A stretch of 64,000 nt of DNA, taken from assembly GCF_006335145.1 (NCBI RefSeq), contig NZ_VDMN01000003.1:1-64000 (forward strand). The letters run 5' to 3'. The notes under the pieces are model-generated. The model saw only the letters and a list, made by a program, of their open reading frames with translations, was not told the DNA's origin and did not search any database. This document shows, in pieces, positions 17,949 to 26,574 of this stretch. Numbering within the stretch: the first letter of the stretch is position 1; each line of letters begins with the position of its first letter. The position numbers and the translations under genes were made by a program. This stretch comes from Aliirhizobium smilacinae. Its GTDB lineage: Bacteria > Pseudomonadota > Alphaproteobacteria > Rhizobiales > Rhizobiaceae.

Positions 17949-19721
17949 CTAGCCTACCGGCCAGACATAGAGCAGTGCCGGCACGCTGACGAGGATGATC
18001 AGGAAGGATAATGGCAGGCCAAGGCGCGGATAATCGGAGAACTTGTAACCCCCCGGACCGAAGACCAATGTGTTGCACTGGTGGCCGACGGGAGTGAGGA
18101 AGTCGCAGCCGGCACCGATTGCAACCGCCATCAGGAATGCCTCCGGCCTGAAGCCGAGATTGGTGGCGAAACTGGCGGCAATCGGTCCCATGACGAGAAC
18201 CGTCGCCGCATTGTTGAGGAAGGGCGTCACGGCCATGGCGGTGACGAGAATGAGGCCGAGCGCACCCCACGCTGGCAGGGTTGCTGCCGCCTGGCCAAGC
18301 CAACCAGCGATCAGCTCGCTACCGCCTGTCGTGCGCAAACTGTCCGATACGGGGATCAGCGCAGCCAGCATGACGAGGATCGGGCCATCGACGGACTTGT
18401 AGAAATCGGTGAGCGGAATGGCGCGGAAAACGACCATGCCGAGGGCTGCCGCAAAGAAGGCGACCGGCACCGGCGCGAGGCCGACGGCGGTGGCGGCCAT
18501 GGCCAGCGCCAGAATGACGAGCGGAATGATGGCCCGGCGGCGGGTACCGAGCAGCACTTCTCGCTGGGCCAGCGGCAGAAGCGCAAAATCCTGCATCACA
18601 GTCGGCATGTTCTTGCGGCTGCCCTGCAGCACGATCACATCGCCGGCCGCCAGCGTCAGAGTGCCGAGACGTTCCTTCAGGCGTTCGCCATGGCGGCTGA
18701 TGGCGAGAAGGTTGACCCCCCGGGTATAGGACAGGGAAAGATCCTTGGCGGATAGGCCGCGCAGAGAGGATTCCTGGCTGATGATGGCCTCGATCGAGAT
18801 GACATCCGCCTGCGCCTGGCCGTTTTCCATCAGTGGCTTGCCGGAGAGCTGCAGTTTTGCGCCGGAAACGATACGATCGAGCGCTTTCGAGGGGCCTTCG
18901 AGCAGAACGATGTCGTTCTCGCGCAGCTTCAGATCCGGAAAGGGTGCCATGCGCGAAGGGCCGCGCAACACGGCGTTGGCGATCACCTCGCCGTCGCCGA
19001 GTTTGAGCAGTTCGCCGAGCGGCTTCTCCAGCATGGTCGATTGCTGGGTGATCATCGCTTCCGATGTGTAATTGCTGATTTCGACCGCCTCTTCCAGCGA
19101 GTTGGTCTGTTTGGTGCGGCTTGGTACCAGCCAGTGGAAGAACAGAAGAAACGTGATGCCGACCACGGCGAGCAGAGCCCCCATCGGGGTGAAGTCGAAC
19201 ATGGTGAAGGACTGGCCGGTCAGTTCCTCGCGGATGCGTGACACCACGATGTTCGGCGAAGTCCCGATCTGTGTCATCAGGCCGCCGAGCAGGGCGGCAA
19301 ACGCCATCGGCATGAGGTATTTGGATGGGGATGCGCCGGATTTCTTGGCGAACTGGAAGGCGACCGGCATCATGATCGCCAGTGCGCCGATGTTCTTGAT
19401 GAATGCCGAAAGCAGCGCGACCACGATCATCAGCAGCGCCAGCTGCGTGTGCAGCGTGTTGAGGTTGGGAAAGAATTTCTTGATTGCGACATCGACGATG
19501 CCGGAACGGGCGACGCCGGCCGACACGATCAATGCGCTGCCAACGATGATGACGATGTCGTCGGAAAAACCGGAAAATGCCTGATTCACCGGCACGACGC
19601 CAAGCAAGACAGCCAATACGAGAGCGCAGCACGCCACCACATCGTAACGAAAGCGATCCCAGATGAAGACGGCCATCATCGCGGCGATGACGGCGAAGGC
19701 GAGGATCTGCTGGGTTGTCAT
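17949..19721 (-). CDS. SLC13/DASS-type transporter with two RCK_C (TrkA-C) domains
   Basis: Inner-membrane carrier of 590 residues. The N-terminal helical half (about 1-200) has FSGFSDDIVIIVGSALIVSA and the substrate-motif region MTQIGTSPNIVVSRI. Two cytoplasmic TrkA-C/RCK_C domains (about 210-290 and 300-380; for example LRENDIVLLEGPSKAL and LAAGDVIVLQGSRKNM) are inserted before the C-terminal helices, which contain NNAATVLVMGPIA and DFLTPVGHQCNTLVFGPGGY. This is the YfbS/SAC1-like subgroup, usually annotated as sodium/sulfate or dicarboxylate carriers. The actual anion is not evident. Confidence 0.85.
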   Translation of the reverse strand: MTTQQILAFAVIAAMMAVFIWDRFRYDVVACCALVLAVLLGVVPVNQAFSGFSDDIVIIVGSALIVSAGVARSGIVDVAIKKFFPNLNTLHTQLALLMIVVALLSAFIKNIGALAIMMPVAFQFAKKSGASPSKYLMPMAFAALLGGLMTQIGTSPNIVVSRIREELTGQSFTMFDFTPMGALLAVVGITFLLFFHWLVPSRTKQTNSLEEAVEISNYTSEAMITQQSTMLEKPLGELLKLGDGEVIANAVLRGPSRMAPFPDLKLRENDIVLLEGPSKALDRIVSGAKLQLSGKPLMENGQAQADVISIEAIISQESSLRGLSAKDLSLSYTRGVNLLAISRHGERLKERLGTLTLAAGDVIVLQGSRKNMPTVMQDFALLPLAQREVLLGTRRRAIIPLVILALAMAATAVGLAPVPVAFFAAALGMVVFRAIPLTDFYKSVDGPILVMLAALIPVSDSLRTTGGSELIAGWLGQAAATLPAWGALGLILVTAMAVTPFLNNAATVLVMGPIAASFATNLGFRPEAFLMAVAIGAGCDFLTPVGHQCNTLVFGPGGYKFSDYPRLGLPLSFLIILVSVPALLYVWPVG

Positions 19722-19898
19722 GCGGCTCCGGGGGATGCGATGCGGGTAGCGTCAGGCGGAAGGTGGTCGTCGGGGTGAGCCTATAATGTCCGAGCAAGCC
19801 GGAGGTTTCAAATGTGAAGGCCAAGATTTTGCAGTTTGGACAATTCAACTGCGAAAAATCTGCGATCAGCAGGAAAGGCTGATTTTTCAAGTTAAAGT

Positions 19899-19913
19899 TG
19901 ATTGTTCTAGTCA
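19899..19913 (+). promoter_or_regulatory. Candidate RirA iron-responsive (IRO) box
   Basis: TGA-N9-TCA (19899-19913), the IRO core described for RirA in Rhizobium, lies 57 bases upstream of the siderophore-binding-protein start. The motif is short, so the location is the main support. Confidence 0.4.
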
Positions 19914-19969
19914 TGAAATCGGCGTAGGCCGCCGGTCGGGAGGATATCTGATTGCCAAGGGACGACCTG

Positions 19970-21091
19970 ATGAAAACGATCGCCTTCTCCGCTTTTGCCC
20001 TCGTGCTCGGTACTTCTGCCGCTTTGGCCACCGACTATCCGGCAACGATCACCGATGTCGCCGGCCGTAGCGTCACGATCGCGAAGAAACCCGAGCGGAT
20101 CATTTTGCAGGATGGTCGCGACATGCTGACGGTCGCATTGCTCGATCGCGACAATCCCTATTCCCACGTCGTCGGCTGGAGCTCCAATTTCGTCAAGTCG
20201 GATCCGGGTACGGCAAAGCTGATGGACCAGGCTTTCGGCAAGGCGCCGCCGGTCATGAGCCTCTCCGAAGATGGCGAAGTCGATCTGGAAGCGGTGATCG
20301 CCGCCAAGCCTGATGTGGTCGTCGCCCAGATGCGCGCACAGAAGTCGTTTCAGGAGAGCGGCGTAGAAGACAAGCTGAAGGCACTCGATATTCCCGTCGT
20401 CTATCTCGATGTGATGGAAGCGCCGGTCGAGCACACGGCCGAAAGTGTCGAAGTGCTCGGTAAGCTCATGGATCGCGAAAAGGAGGCGGGCGAATATGTC
20501 TCCTTCTACAAGCAGCATATCGACCACCTAAACGAGGTTATCGCCAAGCAGGAGGCACATCCGAACGTCTTCATCGAAGCAAAGGCCGGCAACAAGGGCG
20601 ATGGTTGCTGCTACACGCATGGCAACATGGGGTTCGGGAAGTTCATCGCAGCGCTGAAGGGCAACAATATCGGCACCAAGCTTCTGCCCGGCCAGACCGG
20701 CAGCGTGTCGCTCGAAACCCTGCTCAGCAGCAATCCGCCGGATGTCTACATCATGTCCGGCTCGCAATGGACAAACCCGGAGAATTCCGCTGCTCCGCTG
20801 GGCTATAACGTCACTCCGCAGCAGGTATCCGCGGCGCTCGGCAAGCTCGCCCAGCGGGACGGCTTCCCGGCGATGAAGGCCGCGCAGGAAGGCCACGTCT
20901 ACGGTATCTATCACCAGTTCTACAACCATCCCTACAACATCGTCGGGTTGGAATACTTCGCCACCTTCATGTATCCGGACGCCTTCAAGGATCTCGATCC
21001 CGCCGCCACCTATGCGACGCTGATCAAGACCTTCACCAAGATCCCCGATGCACCGGTCGTGCTCGGCGCAAGCGCGCCGGTAACCCAGTAA
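19970..21091 (+). CDS. Iron-siderophore/heme-type ABC transporter substrate-binding protein
   Basis: Periplasmic type III (FepB/BtuF-like) binding protein of 373 residues. The signal peptide ends near SAALA then TDYPATITDVAGRSVTI, the usual N-terminal strand of the family. Later blocks include DLEAVIAAKPDVVVAQMRAQ and PDVYIMSGSQWTNPENSA. An unusual GDGCCYTHGNMG around 210 places two adjacent cysteines near the expected ligand cleft. The ATG at 19970 has AAGGGA seven bases upstream; an earlier TTG at 19952 is disfavoured. First of a three-gene operon with a candidate RirA box upstream. Ligand (ferric siderophore, heme or another chelate) not deducible. Confidence 0.88.
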   Translation: MKTIAFSAFALVLGTSAALATDYPATITDVAGRSVTIAKKPERIILQDGRDMLTVALLDRDNPYSHVVGWSSNFVKSDPGTAKLMDQAFGKAPPVMSLSEDGEVDLEAVIAAKPDVVVAQMRAQKSFQESGVEDKLKALDIPVVYLDVMEAPVEHTAESVEVLGKLMDREKEAGEYVSFYKQHIDHLNEVIAKQEAHPNVFIEAKAGNKGDGCCYTHGNMGFGKFIAALKGNNIGTKLLPGQTGSVSLETLLSSNPPDVYIMSGSQWTNPENSAAPLGYNVTPQQVSAALGKLAQRDGFPAMKAAQEGHVYGIYHQFYNHPYNIVGLEYFATFMYPDAFKDLDPAATYATLIKTFTKIPDAPVVLGASAPVTQ

Positions 21092-21114
21092 GATATCGGA
21101 TTCGGGATAGCATC

Positions 21115-22185
21115 ATGAGTGTTCTGGAACAGCGTCCGGCATTGGCTCCGGCCGATGCGGAAACTGCCTATCACGGCAAGATCCGCCTGAAAATTATGAT
21201 GCTCATCGGTCTTGCCGTGGCGCTCTGCGCCGCGGCGGTGATCGACATCTGCGTCGGGTCGTCGGGCCTGTCGCCCGCCGAGGTGCTTGCCGCGATCTTT
21301 CAGCCCGAGAGCGTCAGCCGCGGCACAAGGGCGATCGTCGTCGATGTCCGTCTACCCTATTCGCTGATGGCGTTATTGGTCGGTGCTTCTCTGTCGCTTG
21401 CCGGCGCCGAGATGCAGACCATTCTCGACAATCCGCTTGCGAGCCCGTTCACGCTTGGCGTCTCGTCGGCTGCATCCTTCGGTGCGGCACTGGCGATCGT
21501 TCTGCAGCTTGGCATTCCGGGCGTTCCCCCGGAATGGTTCATCCCCGTCAATGCCTTCATCTTCGCTTTCGGCTCGGTTCTGCTGCTTCAGGCGCTGTCC
21601 GGTCTGCGCGGTGCCGGTGTTGAAACGCTCGTTCTGTTCGGCATCGCACTTGTCTTCGTGTTCAATGCGCTGGTGGCGATCATGCAGTTCATCGCTTCTG
21701 CCGAGGCGCTGCAGCAGCTGGTGTTCTGGAGCATGGGCAGCCTGACCCGTTCGACATGGACCAAGCTGCAGATCATGGCGTTGGTCATGGTCTGCGTCGT
21801 GCCGTTCTCGATGGCCGCCTGCTGGAAGCTGACGGCGCTGAGGCTGGGCGAGGACCGTGCACGGTCTTTCGGCATCGACGTGACGCGGCTGCGCTTCTTC
21901 TCCCTGCTGCGCGTCAGCATTCTCGCCGCGACTTCGGTCTCCTTTGTCGGCACGATCGGCTTCATCGGTCTCGTCGGTCCGCATATCGCCCGGCTTCTTG
22001 TCGGCGAGGATCATCGCTTCTTTCTGCCTGCGAGCATGCTGTGCGGCGCGCTCGTCATGGCGCTCGCATCCGCCTCCAGCAAAATCATCGTTCCGGGCGT
22101 GCTGATCCCGGTCGGCATCGTCACCTCGCTGATCGGCGTGCCATTCTTCCTGGCCCTGATTTTCACCACGAAGGGTAAGGCGTGA
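21115..22185 (+). CDS. FecCD-family ABC transporter permease
   Basis: Inner-membrane permease (356 residues) of the FecCD/BtuC type. Family blocks: DVRLPYSLMALLVGASLSLA, AGAEMQTILDNPLASPFTLG, and FVGTIGFIGLVGPHIARLLV near the C-terminus. About ten hydrophobic helices. Its 3' end overlaps the next ATPase start by one base (TGATG). As the only permease gene in the operon it probably acts as a homodimer. Confidence 0.93.
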   Translation: MSVLEQRPALAPADAETAYHGKIRLKIMMLIGLAVALCAAAVIDICVGSSGLSPAEVLAAIFQPESVSRGTRAIVVDVRLPYSLMALLVGASLSLAGAEMQTILDNPLASPFTLGVSSAASFGAALAIVLQLGIPGVPPEWFIPVNAFIFAFGSVLLLQALSGLRGAGVETLVLFGIALVFVFNALVAIMQFIASAEALQQLVFWSMGSLTRSTWTKLQIMALVMVCVVPFSMAACWKLTALRLGEDRARSFGIDVTRLRFFSLLRVSILAATSVSFVGTIGFIGLVGPHIARLLVGEDHRFFLPASMLCGALVMALASASSKIIVPGVLIPVGIVTSLIGVPFFLALIFTTKGKA

Positions 22186-22943
22186 TGTTGTCGGTGGAAA
22201 AACTCTCTGCCGGTTACGGCAAGAAATCGGTCCTGACCGATATCGACATCGCCGGAATGCCGGCGGGTACGATTACGGCGTTTCTCGGCCAGAACGGTGC
22301 GGGAAAATCGACGCTGTTGCGGTCATTGGCGGGACTGCACAGGGCGTTAGGTACGCTGCATCTCAATGGAGCCGACATCACAAGCCATTCGCCGGCTCAG
22401 CGCGCGCGGGCCATCACCTACATGCCGCAATCGCTGCCGCAGAGGGTGGCGCTGACGGTGCTCGAGGCAACGATCGGTGCATTGAGGGCGTCTTCGCGTG
22501 ATCCCGATGCGGTGAAGCGCTCGCTTGCTGTCCTTGAGCGTCTCGGTATCAGCAATCTTGCGATGGCGCAGCTGGACTCGCTTTCCGGCGGCCAACGCCA
22601 GCTCGCAAGCCTTGCCCAGGCGCTGGTGCGCAAGCCGCGCGTGCTGCTGCTCGACGAACCGACCTCGGCGCTCGACGTTGCCCATCAGATCCGCGTCATG
22701 CGCACGATCCGGGAAATCACCGAAGAACAGGGTATCATTGCTATCGCGGTGCTGCATGATCTCGGTCTCGCCTGCCGCTGGTGTGATCGGCTGGTGCTCC
22801 TATCCGGCGGGCGCGTCGTCTCCGACGGCGAGCCGGACACGGCGCTGACACCCGATGTTCTCAATCAGGTCTACGGTGTGACGGGTCGCATCGAACGCTG
22901 CTCGCGCGGATATATCCAGGTGCTGATCGACGAGGTGGCCTGA
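22185..22943 (+). CDS. ABC transporter ATP-binding protein (FepC/FecE-like)
   Basis: ATPase of the siderophore-type importer, 252 residues. Walker [18 protein letters not shown]-loop MPQSLPQ, signature LSGGQRQLAS, Walker B RVLLLDEPTSALD and H-loop VLHDLGLACR are intact. I use the ATG at 22185; a GTG one codon earlier is also in frame. The C-terminal QVYGVTGRIERCSRGYIQVL is typical for FecE-type ATPases. Confidence 0.93.
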   Translation: MLSVEKLSAGYGKKSVLTDIDIAGMPAGTITAFLGQNGAGKSTLLRSLAGLHRALGTLHLNGADITSHSPAQRARAITYMPQSLPQRVALTVLEATIGALRASSRDPDAVKRSLAVLERLGISNLAMAQLDSLSGGQRQLASLAQALVRKPRVLLLDEPTSALDVAHQIRVMRTIREITEEQGIIAIAVLHDLGLACRWCDRLVLLSGGRVVSDGEPDTALTPDVLNQVYGVTGRIERCSRGYIQVLIDEVA

Positions 22944-23017
22944 GCGAGAGGTCCGGCGCTGGACAATGGAGGCGAGGGGACTAGAGTGGCGCCATTGCCA
23001 TGCCTCAGGAGCCTCCC

Positions 23018-23560
23018 ATGACCGACATTCTGACCATTCCCGTCAAGCGCACCGACGGGCGCGAAACCACGCTCGGCGAATACAAGGGGCAGGTCATGCT
23101 GGTGGTCAACGTGGCCTCCAAATGCGGCCTGACCAAGCAGTATGAAGGCCTCGAAAAACTTTACGAAGGTAAACGCGATCGTGGTTTCGTCATCACCGCT
23201 TTCCCGGCGAATGATTTCATGGGGCAGGAGCCGGGCTCGGATGCCGAGATCGCTGAATTCTGCCAACTGACCTATGACGTGAAGTTCCCGGTCTTTTCGA
23301 AGATTTCGGTGAAGGGCGACACCAAGCATGCGCTCTACAAGGAGCTGACAGGATCGCCCATCCCGACCATCGGCGATGGCCCGATGAAGGAAAAGCTCCG
23401 GTCACGTGGCATGGAAATCAAGGACGGCGACATCGTCTGGAATTTCGAGAAGTTTCTGATCGGTCGAGACGGAAAAATTGCTGCACGCTTCGCGCCGGAC
23501 GTGACGGCCGAGGACAGCCGGTTAGTCGAGGCTGTGGACAGGGAATTGTCAAAGACTTGA
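23018..23560 (+). CDS. Glutathione peroxidase (cysteine type)
   Basis: Thioredoxin-fold peroxidase of 180 residues that reduces hydrogen and organic peroxides. The catalytic tetrad is visible: Cys in NVASKCGLTKQYEGL (about 36), Gln in NDFMGQEPG (about 70), and Trp-Asn in VWNFEKFL (about 136). Cys rather than selenocysteine is used. Only one other Cys occurs (FCQLTYDV), so the resolving step may be unusual or use that residue. ATG at 23018 follows AGGAG; an ATG at 23000 lacks a ribosome site. Monocistronic, ending at a terminator. Confidence 0.93.
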   Translation: MTDILTIPVKRTDGRETTLGEYKGQVMLVVNVASKCGLTKQYEGLEKLYEGKRDRGFVITAFPANDFMGQEPGSDAEIAEFCQLTYDVKFPVFSKISVKGDTKHALYKELTGSPIPTIGDGPMKEKLRSRGMEIKDGDIVWNFEKFLIGRDGKIAARFAPDVTAEDSRLVEAVDRELSKT

Positions 23561-23570
23561 AGCAACGAAA

Positions 23571-23593
23571 AAGGGCGCCAATCGGCGCGCTTT
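23571..23593. terminator. Terminator between convergent gpx and terC genes
   Basis: AAGGGCGCC-AATC-GGCGCGCTT stem with one internal G-G mismatch, followed by TTTTC, 10 bases after the gpx stop and 10 before the terC end. Confidence 0.7.
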
Positions 23594-23603
23594 TCTTGTC
23601 TGA

Positions 23604-24374
23604 TCAATGTCGCGTCTCGCCGCCGCCCTTGGCTTTGTTCTTTGCCTTGGCACTGCGCGAAAACATGTTGAGAGCTTCGACCAGGGCCGAGAAGGCCATG
23701 GCGGCGTAGATGTAGCCCTTCGGCACGTGGACGCCGAAACCCTCTGCGATCAGCGTCGCACCGATCATCAAAAGGAAGCCGAGTGCCAGCATGACGATGG
23801 TCGGGTTACGCTCGATGAAGTTGGCGAGCGGAGTGGCGGCCAGAAGCATGACGGTGACGGCCGCAACGACGGCGACGATCATGATCGGCAGGTGCGGGGT
23901 CATGCCGACCGCGGTGATGATACTGTCGATCGAGAAGACGAGGTCGAGGATCAGGATCTGCACGATCGCCGTGCTGAAGCTCATTTTCAGCACTTCCGCG
24001 CCGGCACCGACCATGTCCTCCTTATGATCGATGACATCGACGGAGTGGTGGATTTCCTTGGTCGCCTTGTAGACGAGGAAAAGACCACCGGCGATGAGGA
24101 TCAGGTCCTTCCAGGAGAAGGCCTGACCGAACACTTCGAAAAGCGGGTTGGTCAGCTGGACGATCCAGGCGATCGTGCCGAGCAGGCCGAGGCGCATGAT
24201 GAGTGCCAGACCGATACCGATCTTGCGTGCTCTCTCGCGATGCTCAGGCGGCAGCTTGTTGGTCAGGATGGAGATGAAGATCAGGTTGTCGATGCCAAGC
24301 ACGACTTCCATGACCACAAGTGTGACGAGCGCTACCCAGGCCCCCGGGTCTGCTAACAGCGCTGCAATGTCCAT
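23604..24374 (-). CDS. TerC-family integral membrane protein
   Basis: Seven-helix membrane protein of 256 residues. The conserved acidic helices [20 protein letters not shown] (about 23-42) and [16 protein letters not shown] (about 143) carry the Asp residues thought to bind metal. The C-terminus is a short basic tail ([17 protein letters not shown]). Family members are linked to tellurite resistance and, in better-studied cases, to metalating exported enzymes with Mn. I saw no yybP-ykoY riboswitch in the 107-base upstream gap. Confidence 0.88.
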   Translation of the reverse strand: MDIAALLADPGAWVALVTLVVMEVVLGIDNLIFISILTNKLPPEHRERARKIGIGLALIMRLGLLGTIAWIVQLTNPLFEVFGQAFSWKDLILIAGGLFLVYKATKEIHHSVDVIDHKEDMVGAGAEVLKMSFSTAIVQILILDLVFSIDSIITAVGMTPHLPIMIVAVVAAVTVMLLAATPLANFIERNPTIVMLALGFLLMIGATLIAEGFGVHVPKGYIYAAMAFSALVEALNMFSRSAKAKNKAKGGGETRH

Positions 24375-24481
24375 CCATATCTCCTGTTTTCAATCAAAGG
24401 ACGCAAATTCCCGCCCGATTTGGGGATTCGTGGTCTGAAAACAAGAGCAGGTTGAAGAATGGATGCGACAATTTTCCCCGC

Positions 24482-25177
24482 TCAGCAGGCTTTGGCGATC
24501 ACGGATTTGTTATTCAGGCCGTAAGCTGACATGAATACATGGATTGCTCCGCGGATGACGCGGTCTATCTCCTGGCGCGATGGCGGATGTGGCATTGTTC
24601 CGAAAAGGCGAAACTTGAAGAAGCTGCCGCTGACGAGATCAAGGAACTGGCCAGCAGCGAGATCCAGATCGTCTGTCTGGAGAATGCCGGTAGCGACACC
24701 CTGTTCCAGGTAATCGTGCAGCACTGTCCTCAAATTCTGCGGGCCGCGGAAGAAGCGGGAACAGAGATCGGGCATCCGTTCGCGAACGCCCAGCACAGTG
24801 CGCATTGCCGTCACGACTTTTTCATCTGTCATGTGTTCGAGGAAGGTGACGCCGAATTCGTACAGACCCTTTTCGATATTCTCGCTCTTGGCGAGAACCA
24901 TTCTCATCGCGCCGAGAAACGCTTCGCGCTCCATCTCGACCATGGCGACGAACAGGTCTTCCTTATTCTCGAAATAAACATAGATCGTTCCCTTGGAAAC
25001 GCCTGCTTCGCGGGTGATATCGTTCATGCTTGCGGCATCGAAACCCATGCGCATGAAGACGCGTTTGGCTCCGTCGAGGATCTGCTCTCGCTTGACGGGA
25101 TCTTCGCCCGCCGCGAAGCGTCCGGAAGCTTTGGCGGTGTCCTTAAGCGAGACCTTTTTTAACCCTTTCGGCGTCAT
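24482..25177 (-). CDS. TetR/AcrR-family repressor of the emrAB-like pump
   Basis: 231-residue regulator. HTH: ILDGAKRVFMRMGFDAASMN followed by DITREAGVSKGTIYVYFENKE (about 32-75), then a helical ligand-binding domain. The N-terminal 25 residues are a charged extension. It is divergent from the HlyD/MFS pair, and two palindromic operators lie in the shared promoter region, so it most likely represses both itself and the pump. Inducers are probably pump substrates. Confidence 0.9.
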   Translation of the reverse strand: MTPKGLKKVSLKDTAKASGRFAAGEDPVKREQILDGAKRVFMRMGFDAASMNDITREAGVSKGTIYVYFENKEDLFVAMVEMEREAFLGAMRMVLAKSENIEKGLYEFGVTFLEHMTDEKVVTAMRTVLGVRERMPDLCSRFFRGPQNLRTVLHDYLEQGVATGILQTDDLDLAAGQFLDLVSGSFFKFRLFGTMPHPPSRQEIDRVIRGAIHVFMSAYGLNNKSVIAKAC

Positions 25178-25199
25178 TTCTTTCCGTTTCCAACTTTTT

Positions 25200-25276
25200 T
25201 CGAACCGATCGGTTCGATCTGGACTTGATATGTGGCAAAGAAGGCTTTATGTCAACGCTCCGAACTGATCGGTTCG
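25200..25276 (+). promoter_or_regulatory. Divergent promoter region with two TetR operators
   Basis: A perfect 18-bp palindrome TCGAACCGATCGGTTCGA (25200-25217) and a one-mismatch copy CGAACTGATCGGTTCG (25261-25276), 60 bp apart. TTGATA (25225-25230), 17 bp, TATGTC is a possible pump promoter between the two. Confidence 0.7.
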
Positions 25277-25311
25277 ATTGGTTTCAGCTTCCTTCAATGA
25301 TGGTTAGACCT

Positions 25312-26517
25312 ATGACGGCTTCTAAAAATGCCGGCGCGCTGCGCACAGTAACAAGTGATGACATCGACGTGAGCAAGGCGCCGGGGCAAGAAAACCCAAC
25401 TTCTCCGACTGGAGAAGCAAGCCCCGCTGCACCGGCGCAGTCGCAGGCTCCTGCTCAGTCGAGCGAGGCACCGAAGAAAAAGAAGCGCGGCGTCGTGCTT
25501 CCAATCGTGGTGCTTGCGCTTCTGGCAGGCGGTGCGTGGTATGGTTACGAGTGGTGGACGACCGGCCGTTTCATGGTATCGACCGACGACGCCTACATCG
25601 AGGGTGATATCGCCACGATATCGCCCAAAGTCACGGCCTTCGTGGCCAAGGTGAATGTGGTCGCCAACCAGCAGGTCAAGGCTGGCGACGTTCTCGCCAC
25701 GCTCGACAATGGTGACTATCAGAACGCGCTCGACCAGGCCAATGCGGCGATAGACACGGAAAAGCTGTCGCTGTCGCGCATCGATGCGCAGGTCGAGGGT
25801 GCCGAAGCAAGCCTTGCCCAGGCCCAGGCCTCCAAGGTCGCGCTTCAGGCCGCCGTCCGCGGCGCCGAGATCACCCAGAAGCGTCAGGCGGAACTTGCAA
25901 CAAAATCGGTCGGCACCGCTGCCGATCTCGACAGCGCCAATGTGGCGCTCGATCAGGCCAAGGCCAACCTTGTGGGCGGCGATGCCTCCATCAAGTCGGC
26001 TCAGGCGAATATCACCATTCTGCAAGCGCAACGCAGTGAGGCCGAAAGCTCCGTCCGTACGCTTGAACTGCAGCGTGACAAGGCCGCCCGCGATCTTTCT
26101 TTCACGGTGCTGAAGGCGCCTTATGACGGTATCGTCGGCAACCGCTCGGTTCAGGAGGGCGATCTCGTTTCGCCCGGTCAGCGGCTGATGGCGCTGGTGC
26201 CGACCCGCCAGCTCTATATCGACGCCAACTTCAAGGAGACCCAGATCCAGCATCTGGAGCCGGGCTCCAAGGTGAAGGTGCATGTCGACGCCTATAGCGA
26301 TGACCCGATTACCGGCACGGTGGAATCGATTGCGCCGGCTTCCGGTTCGGTCTTTTCGCTGCTGCCGCCGGAAAATGCGACCGGCAACTTCACCAAGATC
26401 ATCCAGCGCGTTCCGGTGCGTATCGCCTTGCCGCAGGATGCGCTCGACACGGGCCGTCTGCGGGCGGGTCTGAGTGTCGTGGTCGATGTCGACACGCGCA
26501 CGGCGCCGAAAAACTAA
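25312..26517 (+). CDS. emrA: HlyD/EmrA-family efflux membrane-fusion protein
   Basis: Periplasmic adaptor of an EmrAB-type drug pump, 401 residues from the chosen start. A cytoplasmic Pro/Ala/Ser-rich stretch and KKKKRG precede one membrane helix (about 60-78). The lipoyl half-motif STDDAYIEGDIATISPKVTA follows, then a long coiled-coil hairpin (about 140-275) and the second barrel half (LKAPYDGIVGNRSVQEGDLV). The start is uncertain: ATGs at 25297, 25300 and 25312 all lie after the second operator and none has a clear ribosome site; earlier in-frame starts would cover the operators. Confidence 0.88.
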   Translation: MTASKNAGALRTVTSDDIDVSKAPGQENPTSPTGEASPAAPAQSQAPAQSSEAPKKKKRGVVLPIVVLALLAGGAWYGYEWWTTGRFMVSTDDAYIEGDIATISPKVTAFVAKVNVVANQQVKAGDVLATLDNGDYQNALDQANAAIDTEKLSLSRIDAQVEGAEASLAQAQASKVALQAAVRGAEITQKRQAELATKSVGTAADLDSANVALDQAKANLVGGDASIKSAQANITILQAQRSEAESSVRTLELQRDKAARDLSFTVLKAPYDGIVGNRSVQEGDLVSPGQRLMALVPTRQLYIDANFKETQIQHLEPGSKVKVHVDAYSDDPITGTVESIAPASGSVFSLLPPENATGNFTKIIQRVPVRIALPQDALDTGRLRAGLSVVVDVDTRTAPKN

Positions 26518-26574
26518 CAGCCGCTAACCCGGCTCCTCGTCAAACTGGTCCCCTTTCGGGGCGGAGGTGGTCCC

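Noticed and set aside
18319..20031. 570-residue minus-strand frame
   Set aside because: It is an out-of-frame shadow of the SLC13/RCK transporter with arginine-rich, motif-free sequence.
24375..24481. yybP-ykoY manganese riboswitch upstream of the TerC gene
   Set aside because: The gap is too short and lacks the conserved loop sequences.
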